From positions 1-15,195 of the forward strand of contig DASQFU010000041.1 of the NCBI GenBank assembly GCA_035632955.1: a stretch of 15,195 nucleotides of DNA, written 5' to 3'. The DNA comes from DASQFU01 sp035632955. GTDB taxonomy: Bacteria; Eisenbacteria; RBG-16-71-46. The translations under genes were made by a program, and so were the position numbers. Numbering within the stretch: the stretch's first letter is position 1; every line of letters starts with the position of its first letter. This document shows, in pieces, positions 6,653 through 14,288 of the stretch. The notes beneath the pieces are model-generated. The model had not been told where the DNA came from. It saw only the letters and a program-made list of their open reading frames with translations, and did not search any database.

Positions 6653-7846
6653 TTAGGGTCGGCCCGAGCGTGGCTCGGTGCGCAGACGGTCGAGCTGCTC
6701 GCTCAGGCGCCGGATCTCGCGCTCGAGCTCCGTGATGCGCTCGGCGCTCAGCGGCGCGCCGCCGGGTGCCGCCGGCGTGGTCGCGACCCACTGCGGGACG
6801 GCTTGCGGAGACTCCCTCAGCGTCGGTCGTCCTTCGCGCTGGATGTCGTCGCGCACCCAAACCAGGTCCACGGCCGTGCCGGGATGGCTCGCCGCCACCC
6901 AGCGCGCGAGCTGCTCCGGATACTCGACGCGCTCACGCTCGAAGGCCACGATTAGATCGCCGCGCCGCACCCCGACCTGCTCGGCGGGGCTGCCTGAGAC
7001 GACGCCTTCCACGAGCGCGCCGATCGGAATGCGCGACCCGCCCTCGCTCTCGACGCTCGCCGAGCGGGTCGTCACGCCCAGGAACCCGTGGCGCACGCGG
7101 CCTTCACGCCGCAGCGCCTGGTAGACCGGGCGCACTGACTCGATCGGCAGCACGAAGCCGGGACCGCGCGGCCGCCGCTCCTCGCCCGCTTCGCGCGCGA
7201 CCGCGTCCGGAGCGCCGAGCTCGCCCTGAACGATTCCGATCAGCTCGCCCTTGGCGTTGAGCGCCGCCGCTCCGCTGTTGCCCGGATACACGATGTTGCT
7301 GAGCTGGAGCAACGACTGGCGCGGCTCCTGGAACCGGTACGCGACGTTGCCGACGGATTGAGTCGGCTGGGCGCCGTACGAGGTGCCGAGCGAGATCACC
7401 CAGTCGCCGATTTCGCTACGGCGCGTCGCCGTGCGCAACGGCGGCAGGCGCAAAGTGGGAACGCGGATCAACGCCAGATTGGAGATCGGATCCATCCCGA
7501 CCAGCTCGGCCCGGACCTGAAGCCCATTCGCGGACTGGACCAGCAGTTGCTCGGCGCCGAGGATGACGCTCGCGGTGGTGAGGATCTCGTTCTCTGCGAG
7601 CGCCAGCCCGGTGCCGACCCGCGTGCGCGTGCGCCGGCGCGACTTCGTGCGCACCTTGATCAGCTCGTTGCGCAGCGCCAGCACGGTGACGACCGAGGGG
7701 CGGGCGCGGCGGGCGATGTGGTCGACGTCGGTCTCGAGCGCCGACAGCGTTCCCTGCGCGCGCGCCGGCGCCACGTCCCATGCCGGGAGGAACATCAGAG
7801 CCAGCAACCAGACGAGCCCGCGCCTCCAGGCACGCACCGCGTTCAT
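6653..7846 (-). CDS. HtrA/DegP-like periplasmic PDZ protein, apparently catalytically dead
   Basis: The 397-residue product has a signal peptide (1-30, basic start, WLLALMFL core, ARA cleavage), a trypsin-like domain (about 40-240), one PDZ domain (about 254-333: GFLGVTT, VVSGSPAEQVGVRRGDLIV) and a C-terminal coiled coil (about 367-391). Against the HtrA consensus, the serine loop is present (YPGNSGAAALN, Ser191, with GGPL changed). The 'LTNxHVV' His is replaced in LTTASVI (Ser93), and the 'TDLAVL' Asp is replaced in SNLALI (Asn123). Two of three triad residues therefore look lost, and it may act as a sensor or chaperone. The start is ATG 7846 with AAGGAGGG three bases upstream, overlapping the end of the anti-sigma gene. 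It is the last gene of the TPR-sigma-anti-sigma unit. Confidence 0.85.
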   Translation of the reverse strand: MNAVRAWRRGLVWLLALMFLPAWDVAPARAQGTLSALETDVDHIARRARPSVVTVLALRNELIKVRTKSRRRTRTRVGTGLALAENEILTTASVILGAEQLLVQSANGLQVRAELVGMDPISNLALIRVPTLRLPPLRTATRRSEIGDWVISLGTSYGAQPTQSVGNVAYRFQEPRQSLLQLSNIVYPGNSGAAALNAKGELIGIVQGELGAPDAVAREAGEERRPRGPGFVLPIESVRPVYQALRREGRVRHGFLGVTTRSASVESEGGSRIPIGALVEGVVSGSPAEQVGVRRGDLIVAFERERVEYPEQLARWVAASHPGTAVDLVWVRDDIQREGRPTLRESPQAVPQWVATTPAAPGGAPLSAERITELEREIRRLSEQLDRLRTEPRSGRP

Positions 7847-7857
7847 GCACCCTCCTT

Positions 7858-8466
7858 CTAGAAGGTGATGACGGCCGACTCGCCCCGGATCTCGGGCTCG
7901 GCCAGGCGCGAAACAGTGTACGCGCGGCCCTTGCGCAACGTCACGGGATCGAGAATGAACTCCACGTCCTCGCCGTGATCGAACAGGCTGTCGGGAATCA
8001 CCGCGAGCGCCTCGGTCTCGGGACGAACCGCGGGCGTGACGCCCGGCGCCCCGGCGGGTGCGGGTGGCCCAGCCTCGACCAGCATCGGCTGCTCGATCGG
8101 CGCCTCCTTCTGGACCGCGACCGGTCCGGACGGTGGCAGCCCAGTCCACTGCATGAGCGTCGCCGCGATCACGGCGACCAAAGCCGCGGCAGCCGTGATC
8201 GGGATCCAGCGAGGGGCTAACGACGGGATGCGATCGGGCGCGGGGCTCGAGCGGCGCGCACGGGCGAGCGCGCGCTCGGCAAGACCGGGCGACACCTCGG
8301 CACGCGGCAGCGCGCCGACCCACTCCAGCACCCGGACGAAGGCCTCGTACTCGGCGCGGCAACTCTCGCAGGTCGCGAAGTGGGACTCGAGCCACTCGCG
8401 CTCGGCCTGCGTGACCTCGTCGTCCCAATAGGCGTTGAACAGCCTGCGGGACTGACTGCAGTTCAT
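7858..8466 (-). CDS. Membrane-anchored zinc-finger anti-sigma factor
   Basis: The 202-residue protein begins with a zf-HC2/ZAS domain: Cys3, then HFATCESC giving His29-x3-Cys33-x2-Cys36. The region before it (LFNAYWDDEVTQAEREWLESH) matches the 'D.EL...E....HL..C..C' pattern. A single membrane segment lies at about 88-106 (ITAAAALVAVIAATL). It is followed by a Pro/Ala-rich periplasmic linker and a conserved-looking end, DVEFILDPVTLRKGRAYTVSRL...AVITF. It should hold the adjacent sigma factor at the inner membrane until a signal arrives. The start is ATG 8466, which overlaps the sigma stop as ATGA, a strong sign of coupled, balanced synthesis. The signal and any site-1 protease are unknown; the htrA-like neighbour is a candidate sensor. 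Confidence 0.87.
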   Translation of the reverse strand: MNCSQSRRLFNAYWDDEVTQAEREWLESHFATCESCRAEYEAFVRVLEWVGALPRAEVSPGLAERALARARRSSPAPDRIPSLAPRWIPITAAAALVAVIAATLMQWTGLPPSGPVAVQKEAPIEQPMLVEAGPPAPAGAPGVTPAVRPETEALAVIPDSLFDHGEDVEFILDPVTLRKGRAYTVSRLAEPEIRGESAVITF

Positions 8467-9098
8467 GGAACCCCTTCCCTGCGGAGTAGCGATTGAAGTT
8501 TGCGCTTGAGCATCGCGCGGGCCCGGTTGATGCGCGAGCGCACCGTCCCGCCCGGGATGCCCAGCACTTGTCCGATCTCCTCGTACGCCATCCCCTCGAT
8601 GTCTCGCAACACGAGGGCGAGCCGATACTTTTCCGGCACCGTCGCAATCGCCTGGGCGACGATCTCCTGGAGCTGCGCGCGTTCGAGCGCGCGCTCCTGA
8701 CCTTCGCCCGGGTCGGCCAGCTGAATCGCGCTGTCGCTCAACAGCTCCTGCAGCGCGTCCAGGCTGAACCAGTTCCGGCGCCGGACCCGCCGCCGAATCT
8801 CGTTTTTCGCGAGATTCGCGGCGATCGTGAACAACCAAGTGGAGAACTTCGAGCCGCGGCGATAGTTCCGCCGATGGACGTACACGCGCACGAACACTTC
8901 CTGCGCGAGGTCGTCCGAGCACTCCCGGTCGTTGAGCACCCGGCTGACGAGATTCGTGACCCGGGCCTGGAAGCGGCGGACGAGCTCGGTAAACGCCCGC
9001 TCGTCGTCCTCCGCCACCCGGCCCATCAGGTCCTCGTCCGAGAGGCTCGGGATCGCAGGCGCAACCGGGTCGCGATCAGGCGCCACGGACGATTCCAC
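8463..9098 (-). CDS. RNA polymerase ECF sigma factor, RpoE/SigW type
   Basis: The 211-residue protein has the two-domain ECF layout. Region 2 (about 33-107) includes the core-binding and -10 reading part DDLAQEVFVRVYVHRRNYR and STWLFTIAANLAKNEIRRR. Region 4 (about 143-200) has VPEKYRLALVLRDIEGMAYEEI and the helix-turn-helix GIPGGTVRSRINRARAMLK. The linker is of normal length and there are no extra domains. The start is GTG 9098; AGGGGG lies twelve bases upstream, rather far. It sits 41 bases after the TPR gene and overlaps the anti-sigma gene by four bases. It probably controls envelope-stress genes and its own operon, but no consensus promoter could be picked out upstream. Confidence 0.92.
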   Translation of the reverse strand: MESSVAPDRDPVAPAIPSLSDEDLMGRVAEDDERAFTELVRRFQARVTNLVSRVLNDRECSDDLAQEVFVRVYVHRRNYRRGSKFSTWLFTIAANLAKNEIRRRVRRRNWFSLDALQELLSDSAIQLADPGEGQERALERAQLQEIVAQAIATVPEKYRLALVLRDIEGMAYEEIGQVLGIPGGTVRSRINRARAMLKRKLQSLLRREGVP

Positions 9099-9139
9099 TC
9101 AAGCTTGGTACCCCCTGGAAAAGCGGCGGTTCCACCGGC

Positions 9140-10807
9140 TTACCTCGACCCCTCGAGCTTGTCCCGGACGCGCTCGTTGGTGCTGTCCGCCGCCCAAGAC
9201 TTCCGGTACTGATCGTTGGCCAACTCGAGGAGCCGCAAGTCCTTGTAGACGTCCCCCAGGTGCTCGTGGACTTCCGGGTGTCCGGTCAGGGCGACCGCCT
9301 GCTCGAGATGGGTCCGCGCCTCCTCGAGCCGCCCGAGCCGGTAGAAGGCCCAGCCGAGGGAATCGAGATACGCCCCGTTACGGGGGTCGTGAACGAGCGC
9401 CCGGCGGATCAGATCCACCGCTTCGTCGAGCTTGCGGTTGTGGTCCGCGAGCAGATAGCCGAGGAAGTTGAGCGCGACCGGGTTGTCCGGCTCCCGCTCC
9501 AGGGCGTCACGCACCGCCGCCTCGGCGCCGGGGATGTCGCCTTGCTGTTCCCGGCACAGCGCCAGATCCAGTCGCAGCGCGCCGACGTCCGGGAACTGCT
9601 CGATCGCCGCCAGCCACGCGCGCTCGGCTTCCGCCATCCGCTTCGCCTCCTGGTGGAAGCGAGCCAGCATCACCCGGGGCGCGAGCGAATCCGGCGCCAG
9701 CTCGATCGCGCGCCCGAACGCCGCCAACGCCCGCTCGGGCTGCTTCGCGATCCCGTGCACCCGGCCCGCCACCAGCCAGCGCCCGTGATCCTCCGGCTGG
9801 CTCCGGGCCCAGGCCTCGACTTCGCGCGAAGCTCGCGCCGCGTCGCCGCGGCGCGCCATCACCGTCAGTGCTTGCGCGGTCACTTCAGGATCATGGGGAC
9901 GCTCGAGCCGCCACCGCTCGAGCAGGGCGTTTGCCTCCTTGCGCCGCCCGAGGCGGAACGCCAGCTCGACTTCGCCGGCGCGCGTCTCGAGGTCGTCCGG
10001 CCGTTCTTTCGCCAGCACGCGAGCGTGCTCGTAGGCTTCGCGATATCGATTCTCCTGGGCGAGAACGTTGACGAGACGCCTGCGCGCCGTCTGGTCGTCG
10101 CGGTGGATGTCGAGATGCTGCCGGTAGAGATCGGCGGCGCGCGCGGGGCGGCCCAGGCTCTCCTGGATCCAGCCCTGGAGGAAGAAGATGCCGGGCCGGA
10201 TCGGGTTGCGCTCCACGGCTTCGGCGAGCTCGGTCTCGGCCTGGGCGAACCGTCCCATCCGCGCATCCGCCGCGGCGAGCTGGAACCACGCTTCGGCGTC
10301 GTCGTCTTCCAGCATCACGACGTTGCGGCTGCTCTGGGCAACCAGCTCGACGCGGTCGAGCCGCTCCGCCACGCGCGCCAGCGCGCGGAAGTACTCCGCT
10401 TCGGTCGTGTCGTGGCGCGTGGCGCGGGTCAGTGCCTCCAGCGCCTCCTGGTCGCGGCCGAGATTGAGCAGCGCGGTGCCGCGCAGCCACTGGCTGCGCG
10501 CGTCGGTCGAGTCGAGCGTGACGGCGCGGAGGGCGAACTCGAGCGACCGCTCGCTGTCGCCGAGCCGGGCCGACAGCTCGCTCACGCGCCGCGGAAAGCT
10601 CGGCGCCCGATCATCGAGCAACAAGCCACGGTAGAACTCGCCGAGCGCCTCGACCGATTGGCCCTGCTCCTCGAGGAGCCGGCCGCGCACGTATCGGACG
10701 AGCGCCTCCTCGCTGGCGTAGCCAGACGTTGGAGGAGGCGGCGGGGTGTCCGGACGGGTGCTCGGGAGGGCGGCCAGGATCAGTGCGGTGCACGTCACAA
10801 GCCACAT
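9140..10807 (-). CDS. Secreted tetratricopeptide-repeat protein
   Basis: The 555-residue protein has a short hydrophobic N-terminal signal (MWLVTCTALILAALP) and a Pro-rich stretch (PDTPPPPPTS). The rest is almost wholly TPR-like helical repeats from about residue 34 to 545. Clear units include ALGEFYRGLLLDD, ALEALTRATRHD, ALAAFGRAIELAPDSLAPRV, AVRDALEREPDNPVALNFLGY, AVDLIRRALVHDPRNGAYLDSLGWAFYRLGRLEEA and AVALTGHPEVHEHLGDVYKDL. TPR arrays are scaffolds for protein complexes, here outside the cytoplasm or on the membrane. The start is ATG 10807; the frame closes at a TAG four codons upstream, so no longer version exists. No Shine-Dalgarno is visible. It is the first gene of the sigma unit, which suggests a role in sensing or assembly linked to that response. 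Confidence 0.87.
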   Translation of the reverse strand: MWLVTCTALILAALPSTRPDTPPPPPTSGYASEEALVRYVRGRLLEEQGQSVEALGEFYRGLLLDDRAPSFPRRVSELSARLGDSERSLEFALRAVTLDSTDARSQWLRGTALLNLGRDQEALEALTRATRHDTTEAEYFRALARVAERLDRVELVAQSSRNVVMLEDDDAEAWFQLAAADARMGRFAQAETELAEAVERNPIRPGIFFLQGWIQESLGRPARAADLYRQHLDIHRDDQTARRRLVNVLAQENRYREAYEHARVLAKERPDDLETRAGEVELAFRLGRRKEANALLERWRLERPHDPEVTAQALTVMARRGDAARASREVEAWARSQPEDHGRWLVAGRVHGIAKQPERALAAFGRAIELAPDSLAPRVMLARFHQEAKRMAEAERAWLAAIEQFPDVGALRLDLALCREQQGDIPGAEAAVRDALEREPDNPVALNFLGYLLADHNRKLDEAVDLIRRALVHDPRNGAYLDSLGWAFYRLGRLEEARTHLEQAVALTGHPEVHEHLGDVYKDLRLLELANDQYRKSWAADSTNERVRDKLEGSR

Positions 10808-10827
10808 GCCACATCGAGCCTAACACG

Positions 10828-10842
10828 GGCTCAGCGTGAGCC
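10828..10842 (-). promoter_or_regulatory. Small dyad upstream of the TPR gene
   Basis: GGCTCA-GCG-TGAGCC is a perfect 6-bp dyad 20 bases before ATG 10807. It could be an operator or a leader hairpin for the TPR-sigma unit. The evidence is position and symmetry only. Confidence 0.3.
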
Positions 10843-10850
10843 GCCAGTTG

Positions 10851-10880
10851 CGCATCGCGCCGTCTCGCATCGCGCCGTCT
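10851..10880. repeat. Exact 15-bp tandem duplication
   Basis: CGCATCGCGCCGTCT occurs twice back to back (10851-10865 and 10866-10880) in the spacer between rnc and the TPR gene. It is upstream of the TPR gene, probably at or near its promoter, so it may be a doubled binding site or a recent slippage event. Confidence 0.6.
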
Positions 10881-10900
10881 GAAACCCGCGGGATGCAGTC

Positions 10901-10940
10901 AACGACACCGGAGGCGAGGCGATCGCCGCCCGGTGTCGTT
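10901..10940 (-). terminator. Strong stem-loop after rnc, likely end of the fab-rnc transcript
   Basis: AACGACACCGG (10901-10911) and CCGGTGTCGTT (10930-10940) are perfect 11-bp inverted copies. The 18-base loop contains a further palindrome (GGCGATCGCC), so the whole can fold as an extended stem. It starts 13 bases past the rnc stop. There is no U-tract on the minus side. Confidence 0.6.
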
Positions 10941-10953
10941 TCGTTAGGCCGCC

Positions 10954-12621
10954 TCAGCCTCGCGGCGAACCCCGCCGCTGCTTGCGCCCGAAGGCCGGCG
11001 AGGATGGCGCAGGAGGCGGCGTCGGCGGTGGAGTAGGCGCCGTCGCCTCGGGTTCTGGTGCTAGGGACCGCTCCGAACGCGAGCCTCGATCGGGACGCAC
11101 GCCGCGCTCCCTCCGGTCTTGTTCCCAAGTGCGTTCGCGGACCGCGGGCCGGCTTGGAGCTTCCGGCGTCTCGACATCCTCCGGCTCATCTTGTGTGACC
11201 GGCGCAGCGGAACGCGACTCCTCTTCTTCGCCCCCACTCTCGAACGCCGGCGGCTCGGCCGGAGCGACCGTCTCCCAGGCATAGGGATCGACGTGACGCT
11301 CCTCGAGCGGACCTTCGGGACGCCCCACTTCCTCGTTCTCGTCTTCCTCGTGGCGCGCCGGCGGCGGCTCGAACTCGATCGGGCGCGGCAAGCGCTCGGA
11401 CTCCTCCGCGCGCTTGAGGAAGGGCAGCGCCCGCACCGCGGGCTTCACGACCTCTCGCACGGGGCTCGCCGGGCGCGTTCCGCCCCGCGCCGGAGCCTTC
11501 TCCGGCACGGCGCTCTCAGGAGCCGGCTCGGGTGCGACTTCCGGCGTCACTTCGGCCGCGAACCCGTCGGCCCGGGCACGACGACCGCGACCGCCGCGGC
11601 GGCCGCGACGCCGGCGCGGCTCGCGCTCCTCGCTCTCCTCCGCCGGCATCGTTCGATCGACAGCGCGCTCCGGTCTCGGCGCGAGCACGGGCTCGGAGAT
11701 TCCGGACGTGGCGCGCACCGGCTCGTCGTCACGCTCCCGTCGCCGCGGGCGCGGCTCCGAGTCGACCGGACTTTCGACGCGCTCGAGCGCATCGCGCGCC
11801 GCCGCCTGCTCGGCCTCCTTCTTGTTCCGTCCCTTGCCCTCGCCCAACACGCGGCGCCCGACCATGACCTCGACGTTGAACTGCTTGGAATGGTCGGGGC
11901 CCATCTCGCTGCGGATGCGATAGACGGGATGGGTGCGGAACGTGCTCTGCACGTATTCCTGGAGGTGACTCTTGTAGTTGGTGTGGCGTTTGTCCGCCGC
12001 GATGGTTCGCGATTCGCGCAGGAGCCACCGCTCGATGAACGTACGCGACGCCTCGAATCCCTGATCGAGGTAGATCGCCCCGACCACCGATTCGAACGCA
12101 TCGGCGAGGATCGAGAGCCGCTGCCGGCCGCCCGACTCCACTTCCGAATGGCTCATGAGCACGAACCGGCCGAGACCCATGGCCAGCGCCCGGCGCGAGA
12201 GGATCGCCTTCGACACCAGTAGCGACTTGGTCTTGGTCAACTGCCCTTCGTGCTCGGTGGGATTGGCGCGGTAGAGATACTCGCTGGTGACCAGCCCGAG
12301 CACGGAGTCGCCGAGGAACTCGAGCCGCTCGTTGGATTCCCGCGGTCCCTGTCCCGAGACGTGCAGGTACGAGCGATGCGTCAGGGCCAGCTTGAGCAGC
12401 CGCGGCTCCTGGAAGGTCAGTCCGTAATGATGGTTGAACTCGGAAATGATCCGCGATTCCTGATCCGCGAGCGCGACCCGGACGACGCGCGCTCCGCTCG
12501 CCGGCGCGTCACCCGAGAACAGGCCGCGCAGCCACTGCCAGAACGAGAAGCCGAAGGGTGCGTGGCCGGGAGCGCGCGGCCCGCGGCCGCGGCCTCCGCG
12601 GCGGCGCGGGCGGCGCCTCAG
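10954..12621 (-). CDS. rnc: Ribonuclease III with long disordered Arg/Gly-rich extensions
   Basis: Numbered from a proposed CTG start at 12621, the protein has 555 residues, against about 220-250 for ordinary RNase III. The catalytic domain (about 59-207) has NERLEFLGDSVLG (metal ligands Glu101, Asp105) and LADAFESVVGAIYLD (Asp174, Glu177). A dsRNA-binding domain follows (about 215-282, ending GKGRNKKEAEQAAARDAL). The last 270 or so residues are low-complexity, charged and Pro-rich, with an Arg/Gly block at about 335-351 (RRRRGRRGGRGRRARA) and acidic stretches; a similar Arg/Gly block sits at 2-18. RNase III cuts dsRNA, including rRNA precursors. No ATG, GTG or TTG lies between fabF and the catalytic core. 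The CTG overlaps the fabF stop as CTGA with GAGGG seven bases before. The alternative is ATG 12735, inside fabF. Confidence 0.88.
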   Translation of the reverse strand: MRRRPRRRGGRGRGPRAPGHAPFGFSFWQWLRGLFSGDAPASGARVVRVALADQESRIISEFNHHYGLTFQEPRLLKLALTHRSYLHVSGQGPRESNERLEFLGDSVLGLVTSEYLYRANPTEHEGQLTKTKSLLVSKAILSRRALAMGLGRFVLMSHSEVESGGRQRLSILADAFESVVGAIYLDQGFEASRTFIERWLLRESRTIAADKRHTNYKSHLQEYVQSTFRTHPVYRIRSEMGPDHSKQFNVEVMVGRRVLGEGKGRNKKEAEQAAARDALERVESPVDSEPRPRRRERDDEPVRATSGISEPVLAPRPERAVDRTMPAEESEEREPRRRRGRRGGRGRRARADGFAAEVTPEVAPEPAPESAVPEKAPARGGTRPASPVREVVKPAVRALPFLKRAEESERLPRPIEFEPPPARHEEDENEEVGRPEGPLEERHVDPYAWETVAPAEPPAFESGGEEEESRSAAPVTQDEPEDVETPEAPSRPAVRERTWEQDRRERGVRPDRGSRSERSLAPEPEATAPTPPPTPPPAPSSPAFGRKQRRGSPRG

Positions 12622-13865
12622 GTTACGGCCCTCAGGGCCAGGGTTACGTTGTGTCCGCCGAACCCGAACGAGTTCGAGAGGGCGGCCTTCGCGCGCAGCG
12701 GTCGGGCCTGATGAGGAACGAAGTCTAGGTCGCATGTGGGATCCGGTGTGTCCAGGTTGATCGTGGGTGGGACGATTCCGCGCGCAAGGGTGAGCGCAGT
12801 GGCGACCGCCTCGAGTCCGCCCGCGGCACCCAGCAGGTGCCCGGTCATGGACTTGGTCGAGCTGATGACAAGCCGGCGTGCGTGATCTCCGAACACGGTC
12901 TTGATCGCTTGCACTTCCGCCGGATCTCCGGCGGGCGTCGATGTGCCGTGGGCGTTGATGTATTGCACGTCTTCCGGGGCCAGACGGGCGTCCTGGAGCG
13001 CGCGGCGCATCGCGCGCGCGGCTCCATCCCCGTCCACGCAGGGCGCGGTGATGTGATACGCGTCCCCGGTGGCACCGTAGCCGACGAGCTCGCAGAGGCG
13101 GTTTGCACCGCGGCGCTGCGCGTGTTCCTCGCTCTCGAGGATCAGCACGCCGGCGCCTTCACCAATGACGAAGCCGTCCCGCTCCTGGTCGAACGGGCGG
13201 CTGGCTCGCAATGGATCGTCGTTTCGAGTGGAAAGTGCGCGAGAGCTGCCGAAGCCTGCCATGGCCATCGGCGTGATCGTGGCTTCGCTGCCTCCGGTCA
13301 CGATCGCATCGGCGTCGCCCGCGCGGATCAGGCGCAGGGCCTCTCCGATCGCATGAGCGCCCGATGCGCACGCCGAGACCGTGGCGAAGTTGGGACCTTT
13401 GAGACCGAACTGGATCGAGACCTGCCCCGCCGCCATGTCCACGATCATCATCGGAATGAAGAACGGACTGACGCGCCCCGGACCCTTTTCGACCAGGTTC
13501 CGGTGCTGCTCCTCGAACGTCTCCATGCCTCCGATGCCCGAACCGATCACCACGCCCACGCGCTCGCGGTCCATGGTGTCCAGGTCGAGTCCGGCGTTGC
13601 GGATCGCCTCGTGGGCCGCGAATACCGCGAACTGAACGAAGCGGTCCATGCGCTTCGCGTCTTTGCGGTCGATCACGCCCTCGATCGAGAAATCCTTCAC
13701 CTCGCACGCAAACCGCGTGCTGAAGCCCGTCGCGTCGAAACGCGTGATCGGACCGGCCCCGGACTTCCCGGCAATCATCTGCGCCCAGCACGTCTCCGTG
13801 TCGTTGCCGAGCGGGGAAACGACCCCGACCCCGGTCACGAACACGCGGCGCTCGTTTTCATTCAC
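12618..13865 (-). CDS. fabF: Beta-ketoacyl-ACP synthase II
   Basis: The 415-residue condensing enzyme has the complete Cys-His-His set: Cys166 in VSACASGAHAIGEA, His306 in NAHGTSTPAGD and His343 in KSMTGHLLGAAGG, with Lys338. The N-terminal RRVFVTGVGVVSPLG and C-terminal ALSNSFGFGGHNVTL are typical of FabF. It elongates acyl-ACP with malonyl-ACP in fatty acid synthesis. The start is GTG 13865, with only a weak GAGAG upstream; no ATG is available near the conserved N-terminus. It follows acpP by 115 bases and its stop overlaps the proposed rnc start. Position after acpP and before rnc is the common bacterial order. Confidence 0.96.
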   Translation of the reverse strand: MNENERRVFVTGVGVVSPLGNDTETCWAQMIAGKSGAGPITRFDATGFSTRFACEVKDFSIEGVIDRKDAKRMDRFVQFAVFAAHEAIRNAGLDLDTMDRERVGVVIGSGIGGMETFEEQHRNLVEKGPGRVSPFFIPMMIVDMAAGQVSIQFGLKGPNFATVSACASGAHAIGEALRLIRAGDADAIVTGGSEATITPMAMAGFGSSRALSTRNDDPLRASRPFDQERDGFVIGEGAGVLILESEEHAQRRGANRLCELVGYGATGDAYHITAPCVDGDGAARAMRRALQDARLAPEDVQYINAHGTSTPAGDPAEVQAIKTVFGDHARRLVISSTKSMTGHLLGAAGGLEAVATALTLARGIVPPTINLDTPDPTCDLDFVPHQARPLRAKAALSNSFGFGGHNVTLALRAVT

Positions 13866-13980
13866 GGATGGCTCTCGTTCTTCGTTCCCGGCGGGTGGCG
13901 CCCGTCCCGTACGTCACGGGTCGGCCCACCTTCGTCCGGAGCGTCTCCCCACAGGGCATCGTGTGCGGCAAGGGAAACGA

Positions 13981-14226
13981 CTAGGTCGTCGTGGCGTGGG
14001 ACTTGAGGTAGTTCATCGCGTCGCCGACGGTCTTGAGCTTGTCGGCGTCCTCGTCCGGGATGTCGAGGCCGAACTCCTCTTCCAGCGCCATCACCAGCTC
14101 GACGATATCGAGCGAATCGGCGCCGAGATCTTCGATGAACTTGGCCTCCGAGGTGACCTGCTTGGGGTCGACTTCGAGCTCCTTGGCGATGATCTCCTTC
14201 ACCCGGTCCTCGCTAAAAGCTGCCAC
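13981..14226 (-). CDS. acpP: Acyl carrier protein
   Basis: The 81-residue acidic protein has the phosphopantetheine site GADSLD (Ser38) and the usual context: FIEDLGADSLDIVELVMALE and FGLDIPDEDADKLKTVGDA. It carries growing acyl chains to FabG, FabF and other enzymes of fatty acid synthesis. The start is GTG 14226, set by an excellent Shine-Dalgarno; the open frame extends further upstream but that part is untranslated spacer. The last residues (SHATTT) are slightly longer than in many ACPs. It lies 62 bases after fabG. Confidence 0.96.
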   Translation of the reverse strand: MAAFSEDRVKEIIAKELEVDPKQVTSEAKFIEDLGADSLDIVELVMALEEEFGLDIPDEDADKLKTVGDAMNYLKSHATTT

Positions 14227-14232
14227 GGATTT

Positions 14233-14240
14233 CACCTCCT
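14233..14240 (-). promoter_or_regulatory. Shine-Dalgarno that fixes the acpP start
   Basis: AGGAGGTG on the minus strand lies six bases before GTG 14226. It decides the start of acpP in a frame that is open well upstream, and its strength fits the high ACP demand. Confidence 0.8.
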
Positions 14241-14288
14241 GTGTTTGGGTTGCCGGGGTCGGCTCGCGGCCGCCCGTAGGGACCACCT

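Noticed and set aside
6536..6660. A protein-like plus-strand reading (ATGQWVTPNLGIVAEDIAPY)
   Set aside because: It has no ribosome site and no G/C third-position bias, and it continues into the antisense of the htrA-like gene.
6653..8647. A 664-codon reading of the htrA-like gene extending through the anti-sigma gene
   Set aside because: The extension is the shadow of the anti-sigma and sigma genes; the signal peptide and strong Shine-Dalgarno fix the start at 7846.
9100..9112. AAGCTTGGTACC just upstream of the sigma factor, which looks like a cloning-vector polylinker (HindIII-KpnI)
   Set aside because: Only 12 bases match and both flanks are continuous, native-looking genome sequence, so this is most likely chance.
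9260..10882. Long plus-strand open frame (540 codons) opposite the TPR gene
   Set aside because: It is an antisense shadow caused by GC-rich codons; the minus strand reads a clear TPR protein. The same applies to the long plus-strand frames at 2726-3787, 4632-5624, 11119-12222 and 12837-14006.
13906..13920. CCCGT-N5-ACGGG dyad in the acpP-fabF spacer
   Set aside because: A 5-bp stem is too short to stand out in DNA this rich in GC, and there is no supporting context.
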